Shown: positions 8,340-17,451, numbered from the stretch's first letter. The stretch: 64,000 nt of DNA from Mixta sp031457955 (GCF_031457955.1 NZ_JAVDXN010000010.1:1-64000); one strand, 5' to 3'. Program-made: numbers and translations. The notes: generated by a model not told the origin, from the sequence alone.

Positions 8340-8713
8340 TGCAATGGTTACAGCCTCTGTTACGCCAGCCGCTGCGCTGGCTGCTGGTGGGGTTGCTGGC
8401 GATTATCGCTTTTGCGCTGGTTCCCGCCCTGTTTCGTCATGAAAACGCCCTGCAAATCCGCGCGGCCGAACAGGGCGTCACCTTGCCGGATGGTTTTTAT
8501 GTCTGGCAGTTGCTGAATGCGCAGGGCATTCAGGTGAAAAGCATTACGCCCGCGCAGGATTCGCTGGTGCTGCGTTTTGAGTCGCAGGAGCAGAGCGTGG
8601 CGGCCCAGCGCGCCCTGCTTAAAATATTGCCGCACGGTTTTGATATCGCCCAGCTGGAAAATAGCGACAGCTGGCTGAACAAGATTTCGCTGCGCCCGCA
8701 ATCCGTTGGCTGA
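8339..8713 (+). CDS. mzrA: EnvZ/OmpR modulator MzrA
   Basis: MzrA is a small inner-membrane connector that binds EnvZ and raises OmpR output, linking Cpx and EnvZ signalling in E. coli. The 124 aa product has a single N-terminal membrane anchor (about residues 14-32) and a periplasmic domain. Its start overlaps the yqjA stop, the same pairing as in E. coli. The identification rests on position, length and N-terminal anchor together with sequence similarity as remembered. Confidence 0.88.
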   Translation: MQWLQPLLRQPLRWLLVGLLAIIAFALVPALFRHENALQIRAAEQGVTLPDGFYVWQLLNAQGIQVKSITPAQDSLVLRFESQEQSVAAQRALLKILPHGFDIAQLENSDSWLNKISLRPQSVG

Positions 8714-8886
8714 CCGCGCGACGCCTCTCCTGAAACCGGCTTTCTTCAGCAACACTTTTGAGCTTTCCGCAAAGAGTGTCTATTCTTACAAAAGGTTATA
8801 AGGCGGCATGGTAGCCAGCCTTATAACGCTGCATCTTTACCGTTCACAGGGAACGGCTGAATTTAACAATGGAAGGTCATGACCGA

Positions 8887-9258
8887 ATGAAATTTCGTAC
8901 CTCGCTTTTAGTGGCTCTTTTTTCCCTTTCCGGCTTTACCCACGCCGCGGGCGTCCTCTGTCTGCAGAAAGAGAAAAATATTGAGCACGAAATTGCAATG
9001 GCTAAACAACATGATAATCAACGCCGGGTGAACGGCCTGGAGCGCGCTCTGACAGAAGTACGGGCCAGCTGCACCGATGAAAAGCTGAAAGCGGCTCATC
9101 AGGAAAACATCAACGCGAAAAAGCGGGAAGTGGCAGAGCGTGAGAAAGATTTAAAAGATGCTGAAGGTGATGGCGATAAGGAAAAAATCGCTAAACGCCA
9201 ACGAAAATTACAGGAAGAGCGCGAAGAGCTGAAAGCGCTTCAGTCTGCTCCCTGGTAA
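8887..9258 (+). CDS. yqjC: DUF1090 periplasmic protein YqjC
   Basis: This is a 123 aa exported protein with a clear signal peptide (about residues 1-20, ending near FTHAAG) and a highly charged, helical Lys/Glu-rich body with a conserved CxxKE start and a second cysteine (RASC). It belongs to the DUF1090 family, of unknown function. I chose the ATG at 8887 because GGAAGG lies upstream; an in-frame ATG at 8869 would place six polar residues before the signal sequence. First gene of the yqjCDEK group. Confidence 0.88.
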   Translation: MKFRTSLLVALFSLSGFTHAAGVLCLQKEKNIEHEIAMAKQHDNQRRVNGLERALTEVRASCTDEKLKAAHQENINAKKREVAEREKDLKDAEGDGDKEKIAKRQRKLQEEREELKALQSAPW

Positions 9259-9300
9259 CCCATTTACAGCGTACATTGCCTGAGAATAAAGGAGTGTTTC

Positions 9301-9606
9301 ATGTCAAAAGATACCACGTCAGAACACCTGCGCGCCGAGCTGAAGAATCTGGCGGATACGCTGGAAGAAGTGCTTAGCCATTCTACCGATAAATCAAAAT
9401 CAGAAATGGACAAGCTACGCAGTAAAGCCCGCGCCGCACTGGATGAGTCGCGCCAGCGTCTTGGCGAAACCGGCGACCGTCTGTCGCAGACCACTCGCGA
9501 AGCGGTGAGCCACGCTGACGATTATGTGCGTGAAAACCCGTGGCACGGCGTAGGGATTGGCGCAGCCATCGGGCTGGCCATCGGCATGCTGATTTCGCGT
9601 CGTTAA
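9301..9606 (+). CDS. yqjD: Membrane-anchored ribosome-binding protein YqjD
   Basis: YqjD belongs to the ElaB/YqjD/DUF883 family. In E. coli it is a stationary-phase protein anchored by a C-terminal membrane helix that binds ribosomes. The 101 aa sequence shows a long amphipathic helical region (about 5-75) and the family C-terminus (about 80-100: NPWHGVGIGAAIGLAIGMLI) with a GxxxG-like helix and terminal RR. AAAGGAG precedes the start. yqjE begins 3 nt after the stop. Confidence 0.93.
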   Translation: MSKDTTSEHLRAELKNLADTLEEVLSHSTDKSKSEMDKLRSKARAALDESRQRLGETGDRLSQTTREAVSHADDYVRENPWHGVGIGAAIGLAIGMLISRR

Positions 9607-9608
9607 TT

Positions 9609-10007
9609 ATGGCCGATTCTCAGCAGAGCCACGGCCCAGCCAAAGGGGTCATAAACATCGGACAGCGTCTCGTTACAACGCTGGTTAGCATGGTAGAAAC
9701 CCGTGTGCGCCTCGCTGTGGTCGAGCTGGAAGAAGAAAAGGCCAATCTGATACAGATGCTGTTGATGATTGGTCTGACCATGCTGTTCACCGCATTTGGT
9801 CTGATGAGCCTGATGGTGCTTATTATCTGGGCGGTCGACGCGCAATATCGCCTGATGGCCATCGGCGTTACCACCGCCGTGTTGTTTGTACTGGCGCTTA
9901 TTTTCGGCTTGTGGACGCTGCGTAAATCACGTAAATCCACGCTGCTGCACCATACGCGTAAAGAGCTCTCCTCTGACCGCCAGATACTGGAGGATCGCCA
10001 CCCATGA
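9609..10007 (+). CDS. yqjE: Phage-holin-like membrane protein YqjE
   Basis: This is a 132 aa DUF1469 (holin superfamily III-like) inner-membrane protein. Two hydrophobic segments (about 50-72 and 80-102) follow a conserved VETRVRLAVVELEEEKANL helix. The ATG at 9609 (MADSQQSHG) is 3 nt after yqjD; upstream in-frame codons overlap yqjD and are not conserved. It overlaps yqjK by 4 nt (ATGA). Function is unknown; it is regularly linked to yqjD. Confidence 0.9.
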   Translation: MADSQQSHGPAKGVINIGQRLVTTLVSMVETRVRLAVVELEEEKANLIQMLLMIGLTMLFTAFGLMSLMVLIIWAVDAQYRLMAIGVTTAVLFVLALIFGLWTLRKSRKSTLLHHTRKELSSDRQILEDRHP

Positions 10008-10291
10008 CGCGTGCTGACCGTGAGCAACGTAAAGCGGACCTGTTGATAAAAATTCATCAGCAGCGCCTCGATCTCTCTATGGCGCGGCGTGAATGGCTAC
10101 TGGAAACTGCCCGTTACGATCGCGGTTGGATGACGCTGCTTAGCCTGCGTAGCTATCTGGCTATCGGCAGCAGCGCCCTGGCGCTCTGGTCGGTACGTAA
10201 CCCCAACTTTTTAATGCGTTGGGCGAAACGGGGTATGGGCGCATGGAGCACCTGGCGGCTGATAAAATCAAACCTGCCGCGCAGGAGTTAG
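10004..10291 (+). CDS. yqjK: YqjK-like family protein
   Basis: This 95 aa product has a basic, helical N-terminal half (REQRKADLLIKIHQQRLDLS) and a weakly hydrophobic segment near 48-66, typical of YqjK-like proteins of unknown role. Its start overlaps the yqjE stop, so it is translationally coupled and last in yqjCDEK. A strong hairpin follows. Confidence 0.85.
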   Translation: MTRADREQRKADLLIKIHQQRLDLSMARREWLLETARYDRGWMTLLSLRSYLAIGSSALALWSVRNPNFLMRWAKRGMGAWSTWRLIKSNLPRRS

Positions 10292-10300
10292 CGCCGCCGT

Positions 10301-10327
10301 GATTGCCTGCGTTATGCGCAGGCAATC
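10301..10327 (+). terminator. Hairpin after yqjK
   Basis: GATTGCCTGCG-TTATG-CGCAGGCAATC is a perfect 11 bp stem 10 nt past the yqjK stop, followed by a modestly T-rich stretch. It separates yqjCDEK from yqjF. Confidence 0.7.
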
Positions 10328-10495
10328 AATATCAATTTTCTTGAACTTCTCTGACAGTTTATCTCGCTTACAAATCTTCCCGCCTCCACTTATTATCTTC
10401 CCCAGTTACCGAGAACAGCCGCTAACGGCTTGCAATCTCACTGTTTACTCGCTCAGGCACCTTCGCCTGAGGAAAAATCAACACCGGGGAAAACC

Positions 10496-10888
10496 ATGAA
10501 AAAATTAGAAGATCTTGGCCTGTTAGTGGCGCGTATTTTAATGCCGATCCTGTTTATCGTTGCAGGCTGGGGCAAAATTACCGGCTATGACGGCACCGCG
10601 CAGTATATGCAGGCGATGGGCGTTCCGGCCTTTATTTTACCGTTGGTTATCTTGCTGGAACTGGGCGGCGGGCTGGCGATTCTGTTCGGCTTCCTGACGC
10701 GCTTTACCGCGTTGTTTACCGCGGTGTTTACGCTGCTGACCGCGTTTCTGTTCCACAGCAATTTCGCTGAAGAAATTAACGCCATGATGTTTATGAAAAA
10801 CATGTCGATCGCGGGCGGCTTCCTGCTGCTGGGCATCACCGGTCCGGGCGCATACAGCATCGATCGCCTGCTTGGCAAAAAGTGGTAA
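10496..10888 (+). CDS. yqjF: DoxX-family inner-membrane protein YqjF
   Basis: This is a 130 aa DoxX-like protein with four predicted membrane segments (about 8-26, 45-66, 70-90, 102-122) and the family pattern RILMPILFIVAGWGKITGY near the N-terminus. DoxX proteins are implicated in redox and thiol stress; the exact role of YqjF is unknown. The ATG at 10496 follows GGGGAAAACC; a 22-codon upstream extension is not membrane-like. It lies just before yqjG, as in E. coli. Confidence 0.9.
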   Translation: MKKLEDLGLLVARILMPILFIVAGWGKITGYDGTAQYMQAMGVPAFILPLVILLELGGGLAILFGFLTRFTALFTAVFTLLTAFLFHSNFAEEINAMMFMKNMSIAGGFLLLGITGPGAYSIDRLLGKKW

Positions 10889-10914
10889 GCGGTAGCTATA
10901 CTTAACCTATCTGA

Positions 10915-10939
10915 GGGCGAGAAGCATTGATTCTCGCCC
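10915..10939 (+). terminator. Hairpin after yqjF
   Basis: GGGCGAGAA-N7-TTCTCGCCC is a 9 bp stem followed by CTTTCATTTT, between yqjF and yqjG. It is probably a partial terminator. Confidence 0.65.
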
Positions 10940-10958
10940 CTTTCATTTTGGAGGCTTT

Positions 10959-11945
10959 ATGGGACAACTGGTTGATGGTGTCTGGCAGGATACCTGGTAT
11001 GACACCAAATCGAACGGCGGCCGCTTTAAGCGCTCCGAAGCGGCGTTTCGTAACTGGGTAACCGCGGACGGCAGCGCAGGCCCAACCGGCAAAGCGGGCT
11101 TTACCGCCGAGCGCGATCGTTATCATCTTTATGTTTCGCTCGCCTGCCCGTGGGCGCATCGCACGCTGATCATGCGTCAGCTAAAAGGGCTGGAACAGAT
11201 GATTTCGGTTTCGGTGGTGCATCCGCTGATGCTGGAAAACGGCTGGACCTTCGCCACCGATTTCCCGGCGGCGACCGGCGATACGCTTTATCAGCACGAT
11301 TTCCTTTATCAGCTTTATCAACATGCCGATGCGGACTATAGCGGCCGGGTAACGGTGCCGGTGCTGTGGGATAAGCAGCAGCAGACCATTGTCAGCAACG
11401 AGTCTGCCGATATTATTCGCATGTTAAACTCCGCTTTCGACGCCGTTGGCGCCCGCGCGGGCGATTACTACCCTGCGGAGTTGCACGCGCAGATCGATGA
11501 GCTGAACGGCTGGATTTACGATACGGTGAATAACGGCGTGTATAAATCGGGCTTTGCCACGTCGCAGTCAGCCTATAACGAAGCGGTAGAAGCGCTGTTT
11601 CGTTCGCTGAACCGTCTGGAGCAGATCCTCGGCCAGCATCGCTGGCTGACCGGCAATCAGCTTACCGAAGCGGATTTGCGCCTGTGGACCACGCTGGTGC
11701 GCTTCGATCCAGTCTACGTTACCCATTTTAAATGCGACCGGCATCGCATCGGCGACTATCTCAATCTCAATGGTTTCTTACGCGATATCTGGCAGATGCC
11801 GGGCATTGCCGAGACCGTGGATCTGAAGCATATTCGCCATCACTACTATTGCAGCCACAAAACCATTAACCCCAGCGGCGTGATCTCCGTGGGCCCAGCC
11901 TTTGACTGGGATGAGCCGCACGGGCGTGACGAACGCTTCTCCTGA
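10959..11945 (+). CDS. yqjG: Glutathionyl-hydroquinone reductase
   Basis: YqjG is a Xi-class glutathione transferase that reduces glutathionyl-hydroquinones, using a catalytic cysteine in the cytoplasm. The 328 aa protein has the family active-site motif VSLACPWAHRTLIMRQLKG (Cys near residue 64), an N-terminal thioredoxin-fold and a C-terminal helical domain ending in HYYCSHKTINPSGVISVGP. Length matches E. coli YqjG. GGAGG precedes the start. Confidence 0.95.
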   Translation: MGQLVDGVWQDTWYDTKSNGGRFKRSEAAFRNWVTADGSAGPTGKAGFTAERDRYHLYVSLACPWAHRTLIMRQLKGLEQMISVSVVHPLMLENGWTFATDFPAATGDTLYQHDFLYQLYQHADADYSGRVTVPVLWDKQQQTIVSNESADIIRMLNSAFDAVGARAGDYYPAELHAQIDELNGWIYDTVNNGVYKSGFATSQSAYNEAVEALFRSLNRLEQILGQHRWLTGNQLTEADLRLWTTLVRFDPVYVTHFKCDRHRIGDYLNLNGFLRDIWQMPGIAETVDLKHIRHHYYCSHKTINPSGVISVGPAFDWDEPHGRDERFS

Positions 11946-11955
11946 TTCGTCACGC
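11924..11955 (+). terminator. Inverted repeat over the yqjG stop
   Basis: GCGTGACGAA and TTCGTCACGC are perfect 10 bp arms with a 12 nt loop that includes the end of yqjG. The gene below (yhaJ) is convergent. No T-run follows, so termination strength is uncertain. Confidence 0.4.
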
Positions 11956-11987
11956 GTTACCCGATAAATGGCCTGTCGCCTGTCTGG

Positions 11988-12887
11988 TTACCCTTTTTTA
12001 GCCAGCAGGCGCGGGATTTCACGCAGACACCAGGCCTTGGCTTCGCCCATGCTGTCGCGACGCCAGGCCATAATAATATCAATTTCACGCGTGTTTTCCG
12101 GGCTGACCACGCGCAGGCGACCTTCGGCAATATCCTGCTCCACCAGCGGATAAGGCATGCTGGCGACGCCTAACCCTGCCAGCAGGGCGCGACGTTTATC
12201 ATCTATGCTGCTAAGCGTTAAACGCTGCTGCTTATCCAGTAACTGCACCGTTAATACTGGCCTTTCCCGCGCGGTATCCGCCACCGCGATACCGCGATAT
12301 TTTACCCGCGTGGTTTCAGACAGCGGCTCCGGCTCCTGATGTATAGGATGATCCGGGCTGGCGACGATCACGCTCATAAAGCTGTAAAGTTTGCGGGTGT
12401 TGATCTCGGTTGAAGCACGGAAATGCAGATCCGGCGCTACGACAATATCCGCCCGCCCTTGCTCCAGCCGCTCCCACGCGCCAGCCAGCACCTCGGTCAC
12501 TAATGAGATTTGCGTATTGGCCTTTTCCGATAGCTTTTCCACCAGCGGAAACAGCAGTTCGGTTGGCACCAGCGCCTCGGCGACAATGGTCAGATGGGTT
12601 TCCCAACCGCGCGCCAGCGCTTCCGCATCGGTGGTGAGTTTATCCGCCGCTTCCAGCAACACCCGGCCGCGCTCCAGCAGCATGCGCCCCACATTAGTGA
12701 ATTTGGTGCGATGACCCGAGCGATCAAACAGCACGACATCTAACTCTTCTTCCAGTTTTTGCATGGTGTAGCTCAGAGCGGAAGGCACGCGACCCAATTC
12801 ATCAGCGGCGGCGGCAAAGCTGCCGCGCCGATCGATAGCGTCCATCACACGTAGTGCTTCCAAAGTCAGGGCCCGATCTTTTGCCAT
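11988..12887 (-). CDS. yhaJ: LysR-family regulator YhaJ
   Basis: This 299 aa LysR-type regulator has an N-terminal winged helix (about residues 5-65; FAAAADELGRVPSALSYTMQ) and a periplasmic-binding-like effector domain. In E. coli YhaJ responds to aromatic compounds and activates yqjF and, in pathogens, virulence genes. Its location beside yqjF-yqjG and divergent from yhaK matches that assignment. The effector is not readable from the sequence. Confidence 0.9.
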   Translation of the reverse strand: MAKDRALTLEALRVMDAIDRRGSFAAAADELGRVPSALSYTMQKLEEELDVVLFDRSGHRTKFTNVGRMLLERGRVLLEAADKLTTDAEALARGWETHLTIVAEALVPTELLFPLVEKLSEKANTQISLVTEVLAGAWERLEQGRADIVVAPDLHFRASTEINTRKLYSFMSVIVASPDHPIHQEPEPLSETTRVKYRGIAVADTARERPVLTVQLLDKQQRLTLSSIDDKRRALLAGLGVASMPYPLVEQDIAEGRLRVVSPENTREIDIIMAWRRDSMGEAKAWCLREIPRLLAKKG

Positions 12888-13020
12888 AGCACGTCTCTGT
12901 CAGTAATTTTGAATATGCCTGGCAGATTAACTGGCTAACAATCCGCCGTCCAGATATTTACCATAGAAACCTGACCGGTGGCCTGGCGGCATTCACCAGC
13001 GCTGAAGAGGTAATCTAACA

Positions 13021-13725
13021 ATGATGACATCACGCACTGCGCAACAGTGTGGTCAGGCTGATTACGGCTGGCTGCAGGCGCGTTACACATTTTCCTTTGG
13101 GCACTACTTTGATCCAAAACTTCTGGGCTATGCCTCGCTGCGGGTATTGAATCAGGAGGTGCTGGCTCCCGGCGCCGCTTTCCAGCCGCGCGCTTACCCG
13201 CAGGTGGATATTCTGAACCTGATCCTGCGCGGTGAGGCGGAATACCGCGATAACGAAGGCAATTACTGTCAGGCGGGCGATGGCGATCTGCTGCTGCTGT
13301 CCACGCAGCCTGGCGTGACCTGGAGCGAGCAGAACGTCAACCGCAATGCGCCGCTGACGCGTATCCAGCTCTGGCTGGACGCCTGCCCGGAACGTGAAAA
13401 TCCGCTGGTACAGCAGCTGAAGCTGGCCCAGGATCATCCGCACCAGCTGATCGCCTCGCCCGATGGCGAAGACGGCAGCCTACAGGTACGTCAGCAGGTC
13501 TGGATCCACCATATTACGCTGGAACCCGGACAAGAATGGCAGCAGCCGTTAAAAGGCTCACGCGCCTGGCTACAGTCGATTCATGGGCAGTTTCAGGCGC
13601 TGTCGGCCAATGACGAACGGGAAGAGTTAGGCTGCGGCGACGGCGCGTTTATTCGCGATGAAAGCGCTATCTGCCTGAAGGCGCAAACGCCACTGCGGGC
13701 GCTGGTGGTGGATTTGATGAGCTAG
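13021..13725 (+). CDS. yhaK: Pirin-like bicupin YhaK
   Basis: This is a 234 aa pirin-family protein of two cupin domains. In E. coli YhaK is a redox-sensitive marker of nitrosative stress and lacks clear quercetinase activity. The N-terminal cupin includes YPQVDILNLILRGEAEYRDN, where pirins carry metal-binding His residues; several look replaced, which agrees with the atypical YhaK branch. It is divergent from yhaJ, which likely controls it. A terminator at 13733-13754 is shared with dolP. Confidence 0.9.
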   Translation: MMTSRTAQQCGQADYGWLQARYTFSFGHYFDPKLLGYASLRVLNQEVLAPGAAFQPRAYPQVDILNLILRGEAEYRDNEGNYCQAGDGDLLLLSTQPGVTWSEQNVNRNAPLTRIQLWLDACPERENPLVQQLKLAQDHPHQLIASPDGEDGSLQVRQQVWIHHITLEPGQEWQQPLKGSRAWLQSIHGQFQALSANDEREELGCGDGAFIRDESAICLKAQTPLRALVVDLMS

Positions 13726-13732
13726 TAAAAAA

Positions 13733-13754
13733 GGGGCGACATCGCTGTCGCCCC
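13733..13754. terminator. Bidirectional terminator, yhaK/dolP
   Basis: GGGGCGAC-ATCGCT-GTCGCCCC is an 8 bp perfect GC-rich stem between convergent genes, with A6 on its left (a T-run for the minus strand) and a T-rich right flank. Confidence 0.85.
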
Positions 13755-13761
13755 TGACGGT

Positions 13762-14334
13762 TTATTGCAGAATAGTAAAGGCGGTGGTGACATGCTTCAC
13801 GCCGCTGACCCGGCTGGCGATATCTGCCGCCGCGCTGGCTTCTTTTTGGGTAACCAGCCCCAGCAGGAACACTTCACCGTTTTCCGTGGTGACCTTCACA
13901 TTAGACGATTTCACCTGATCGCTACCCAGCAGCTGAGAGCGAACTTTGGTGGTGATCCAGGTATCAGACGAGGCGGTGCCCAGCGTCACTTTCGGCCCCT
14001 GGCGGATTTCGTTATAGACTTCCGTTGCGCCATCCACGCCCATAGCGATCTGCTTCGCGCGATCCGCCACGTCAGCGCCCGGTGCCTGGCCGGTCAGCAG
14101 CACCTTGCCCTGATAGGCGGTCGCCACGATATGCGCATCTTTTTTAATTTGCTGATCTTTTGCCAGCGCGTTGCTGACACGTAGCTCCAGCGTGCCGTCA
14201 TCCACCTGGGTGCCGACGGTACGCGGATCGGTTGCCGTCTTGGTCGCTACCGCCGCGCTGCCCACCACAACGGCGGCACAGCCCTGTAATAACAGGGCGG
14301 CAAAAATGATTGCCAGTGCAGATAATGCCTTCAT
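13762..14334 (-). CDS. dolP: Outer-membrane lipoprotein DolP (two BON domains)
   Basis: DolP (YraP) is an outer-membrane lipoprotein that supports envelope integrity, BAM function and NlpD-dependent amidase activation at division sites. The 190 aa protein has a lipobox (LLLQGCAA, Cys19) and two BON domains (about 48-112 and 125-188), the second with DTWITTKVRSQLLGSD. The ATG at 14334 follows AAGGAGATGTA; the frame is open 15 codons further upstream, but only this start gives a lipoprotein signal. diaA lies 13 nt upstream, so the two are probably cotranscribed. Confidence 0.94.
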   Translation of the reverse strand: MKALSALAIIFAALLLQGCAAVVVGSAAVATKTATDPRTVGTQVDDGTLELRVSNALAKDQQIKKDAHIVATAYQGKVLLTGQAPGADVADRAKQIAMGVDGATEVYNEIRQGPKVTLGTASSDTWITTKVRSQLLGSDQVKSSNVKVTTENGEVFLLGLVTQKEASAAADIASRVSGVKHVTTAFTILQ

Positions 14335-14347
14335 TACATCTCCTTGT

Positions 14348-14935
14348 TTATTCCTGATGAGGGAACAGGGTGTTATCAATCAAATCACACAGGCAGTTCA
14401 CGGTCAGCATATGCATTTCATGAATCCTGGCGCTTCTGTGTGATGGAATGCGAATCTCCACATCCTGCGGGCCCAGCAATCCAGCCAGCTCGCCGCCGTC
14501 ATAACCTGTCAGAGCGATGATGGTCATATCACGCGTTACCGCCGCTTCTACCGCTTTCACGATATCGCGGCTGTTGCCGCGCGTGGAGATCGCCAGCAGC
14601 ACATCGCCCGTCTGGCCCAGCGCCCGCACTTGTTTCGCATACACTTCCACGTGCAGCCGATCGTCACCAATCGCGGTCAACAGAATATTGTCCGCGCTCA
14701 GCGCCAGCGCTGGCAGGCTTGGACGCTCTGCTTCGTAACGGTTAATCATGCTGGCGGCAAAATGCTGCGCATTGGCCGCCGAGGTTCCGTTGCCGCAGCA
14801 GAGGATCTTGTTGCCGTTCAGCAGCGATTGCACCATGGTTATCGCCGCGCGCGAAATGGCGTCGGGTAACGCCTCCGCGGCGGCTATCTGCGTCTGTATA
14901 CTTTCCGTAAAACAGGCTTTTATTCTTTCCAGCAC
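14348..14935 (-). CDS. diaA: DnaA initiator-associating protein DiaA
   Basis: DiaA is a SIS-domain tetramer that binds DnaA and stimulates its assembly at oriC. The 195 aa sequence has NGNKILCCGNGTSAANAQHF, STRGNSRDIVKAVEAAVTRD and a C-terminus almost as in E. coli. The start codon is GTG at 14935 with AGGTGG upstream, matching the E. coli start position. It sits between yraN (14 nt upstream) and dolP in a minus-strand lpoA-yraN-diaA-dolP run. Confidence 0.95.
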   Translation of the reverse strand: MLERIKACFTESIQTQIAAAEALPDAISRAAITMVQSLLNGNKILCCGNGTSAANAQHFAASMINRYEAERPSLPALALSADNILLTAIGDDRLHVEVYAKQVRALGQTGDVLLAISTRGNSRDIVKAVEAAVTRDMTIIALTGYDGGELAGLLGPQDVEIRIPSHRSARIHEMHMLTVNCLCDLIDNTLFPHQE

Positions 14936-14949
14936 ACTACCACCTGGTT

Positions 14950-15345
14950 CTATATGTGGGCTTGAAACGCATCGGGCAGCCAGCTTAGCTGCTGCCCGGT
15001 AATCGCGACAATGTCGAAACGACAGTCTACCGTATCAAAGCTGGCGTTGCGCGCCGCCAGCCACAGCGCGGCGCTGCGTAACAGTTTCTGCTGTTTACGC
15101 CAGGTCACGCTGACTGCCGCGCCGCCAAAACGTGCGTCGCGACGATAGCGTACCTCGACAAACACCCACTGTCGCCCGTCACGCATAATTAAATCCAGTT
15201 CGCCAACGCGATATCTTACGTTGGCGGCCACAAACACCAGCCCTGCCTGCTCCAGGTGACGACGCGCGATCTGTTCATAACGCGCCCCCTGCTGCTGGCG
15301 GTTTAGCTGGCCGGGACCACCTGCCCCTGACGATACTGGCTCCAT
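14950..15345 (-). CDS. yraN: UPF0102 nuclease-like protein YraN
   Basis: This is a 131 aa UPF0102 family protein with the restriction-endonuclease-like core VGELDLIMRDGRQWVFVEVR, which places conserved Glu/Asp residues as in the PD-(D/E)xK fold. Cellular role is unknown. The Met at 15345 gives the same length as E. coli YraN; an alternative Met lies 8 codons upstream. Either way it overlaps the 3' end of lpoA by about 40 nt, so translation is probably coupled. Confidence 0.9.
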   Translation of the reverse strand: MEPVSSGAGGPGQLNRQQQGARYEQIARRHLEQAGLVFVAANVRYRVGELDLIMRDGRQWVFVEVRYRRDARFGGAAVSVTWRKQQKLLRSAALWLAARNASFDTVDCRFDIVAITGQQLSWLPDAFQAHI

Positions 15346-17390
15346 GTCAACTTCCTGTTGATAACACAATCATCCGTGGCGCTCAGCTGTCCGGTATTGC
15401 CGTCAATACGGAAACCCGGCGTCTGACGCACTTCGCTAAAGTGGTTAGCCAGCGTCCAGGCGTCAATGCCCATTGCGTACAGGCGAACCAGCGAGAAATC
15501 GTTATTAAAGCTGCGTGCGGCCTGCTGCATCAGCCCTGGATTCGCGCCTGACAGCAGCGGAATATCGCTAAACTGCAGCCCTTCCATCTCCAGACGGAAA
15601 TCAGGACCGGCACCCGCCTGGAAGCTGCGCGAGCTGGCATAGAGCGCGACATTGCTGCGGCTGCTGATGCGCATGGCGATCATCGGTTTGATCAGCTGTA
15701 GCTCACTCTGCGTCGCCAGGATATACACCGCATCCACCGCGCCACCGCTGGCCTCAGCCGCTGGCGGCGTGTTGCTTTGCGGCGCCGGAATGGTTAAACC
15801 GGCAATGGTGATGCCCTGCGGCTCATTCACGGCTGGCGTGACCGGCGAGCCGCTCAGCCTGATGCCCGCACCGCTGTTGATGCCCTGCTTCAGCTCGGCA
15901 GCGGAGCCGAACCCTTGCTGTAGCACTGTGGCACCGCCCAACGTTTGCCACTCCTGCGCAAAGGCTTTGCTGACGCGGTCGCCCAGCGCGCTACGCGGCA
16001 CCAGCAGCAACGGCATGCGTTTGCCCTGCTGCCAGATATGATGCGCAGCATCTCGCGCTTCGTCTTCAGGAGAAAGCGCAAAGTAGCAAAGATTCGGATG
16101 GTTCTGGATTTTTTCCGGCTCGTTAAGCGCCAGCACATTCAGCGGCGTAGAGGCGTCCGCCAGCTGTTGCACTTTGTCTTTCAATAGCGGCCCGACTACC
16201 AGCGTCGCGCCATCCTGCTGCGCCTGGGCCAGCACCTGCTGAATCGGCTGTGAACTGGTGTCATACACTTTTATCTCAGCGTTGCTGGCCGGTGCGGTGG
16301 TGACGCTGGCAGCAGGCTGGGCCGCGGCAGTCGCAGGCTGGGCGCTATCTGTCGCGTCAGCGGGCGTTGAGGCTGCGCCATCAACAGGCGCGGCGGAAGG
16401 ACTCACCACCGCATCCGCGTCCTGCGACGGCTGGCTGGCGTCTGGCGTCGCGTTGTTGCTTTCGCTGTCGCCGGATAAGCCGACCGGATTTTGCGCGCTG
16501 CCAACGGCTGGCGCCGGTGCGGCGTTCAGCAGGCCGTTTTTGGCATCGTTAAAGCCTTTCTGGATGGCGCTGGCGAACACCTGCGCCTGGCCGCTCAGCG
16601 GCAGCAGCAGCGCGATTTTAGCAGTGGAGGCGGGTTGCAGATTTTGCACCACGCCAAGCGCTGTCGGTGGGGTTTTCGCCGCCGGGTTTTGCGGATAGCG
16701 CGCCTGCCAGTCGCCAATCGCTGCTTTCAGCATATCGGGATCGTTACGGTTCGCTTTGTAAACATTCAGCAGATCAAGCCAGCCCTGCAGCGTGTTTTCA
16801 TCTGCATTGATCGCCAGGCTGCGCATCTGTTCCGGCGGCAGCTGGGTAAGCGTTTGCCAGGTGGCATCGATATTATCCTGATGCGCTTTATCGGCTAACA
16901 GCGGCTCCTGGGCGATCAGCATACGCACCAGATCCAGTGACGGCCGCCCCTGATTCGCGGCAATCTTCAGGCCGTAGTAGCGCAACTGTTGATCTTTTGA
17001 CATGGAAGAAATATCAAGCTTCGCCAGAATCCCCTGCGCGCTGGGGAAATCCTGCGTGCCAAGCCGCAGCTGGGCAGTCAAAAGCTGAAGCTCCTGGCGC
17101 TGTACATCGCTCAGCGGCTGCGGCAGTTGGTTAATCTGCTGGTATGCCTGGGGATACTTCCCTTCGTTAAGCAGCGCACGTATCGCAAGTAATTGCCAGT
17201 CAGCCTTGTTATCATCTGGGCTTTGCTGCACCTGCTGCAGGTAGTAGCTGGATGTGCCCGTTGCTGGCCCCTGAATATTCACAGAGGGAGCCTGCGGCGT
17301 CTGGCCGGTACAGGCTGCCAGGATCAGCCCCGCCAGGAGAACAGGCACAAAGCGCCCTGCTTTTTTTCGAACGACTTTTGAAGGAAGCAT
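15303..17390 (-). CDS. lpoA: Penicillin-binding protein activator LpoA
   Basis: LpoA is an outer-membrane lipoprotein that reaches through the periplasm to activate the transpeptidase of PBP1a. The 695 aa protein has a lipobox (LILAACTG, Cys27), an N-terminal TPR-like helical domain (about 40-250), an Ala/Pro/Gln/Ser-rich low-complexity linker (about 290-370), and a C-terminal periplasmic-binding-like domain. The linker sits within the second half, as in E. coli. It is divergent from rsmI and overlaps yraN at its 3' end. Confidence 0.95.
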   Translation of the reverse strand: MLPSKVVRKKAGRFVPVLLAGLILAACTGQTPQAPSVNIQGPATGTSSYYLQQVQQSPDDNKADWQLLAIRALLNEGKYPQAYQQINQLPQPLSDVQRQELQLLTAQLRLGTQDFPSAQGILAKLDISSMSKDQQLRYYGLKIAANQGRPSLDLVRMLIAQEPLLADKAHQDNIDATWQTLTQLPPEQMRSLAINADENTLQGWLDLLNVYKANRNDPDMLKAAIGDWQARYPQNPAAKTPPTALGVVQNLQPASTAKIALLLPLSGQAQVFASAIQKGFNDAKNGLLNAAPAPAVGSAQNPVGLSGDSESNNATPDASQPSQDADAVVSPSAAPVDGAASTPADATDSAQPATAAAQPAASVTTAPASNAEIKVYDTSSQPIQQVLAQAQQDGATLVVGPLLKDKVQQLADASTPLNVLALNEPEKIQNHPNLCYFALSPEDEARDAAHHIWQQGKRMPLLLVPRSALGDRVSKAFAQEWQTLGGATVLQQGFGSAAELKQGINSGAGIRLSGSPVTPAVNEPQGITIAGLTIPAPQSNTPPAAEASGGAVDAVYILATQSELQLIKPMIAMRISSRSNVALYASSRSFQAGAGPDFRLEMEGLQFSDIPLLSGANPGLMQQAARSFNNDFSLVRLYAMGIDAWTLANHFSEVRQTPGFRIDGNTGQLSATDDCVINRKLTWSQYRQGQVVPAS

Positions 17391-17451
17391 ACTGTATCCA
17401 GTAAGTTTTTTTCAGGATGCTCAATATTAAATCGGCAATTCGGATGAAACA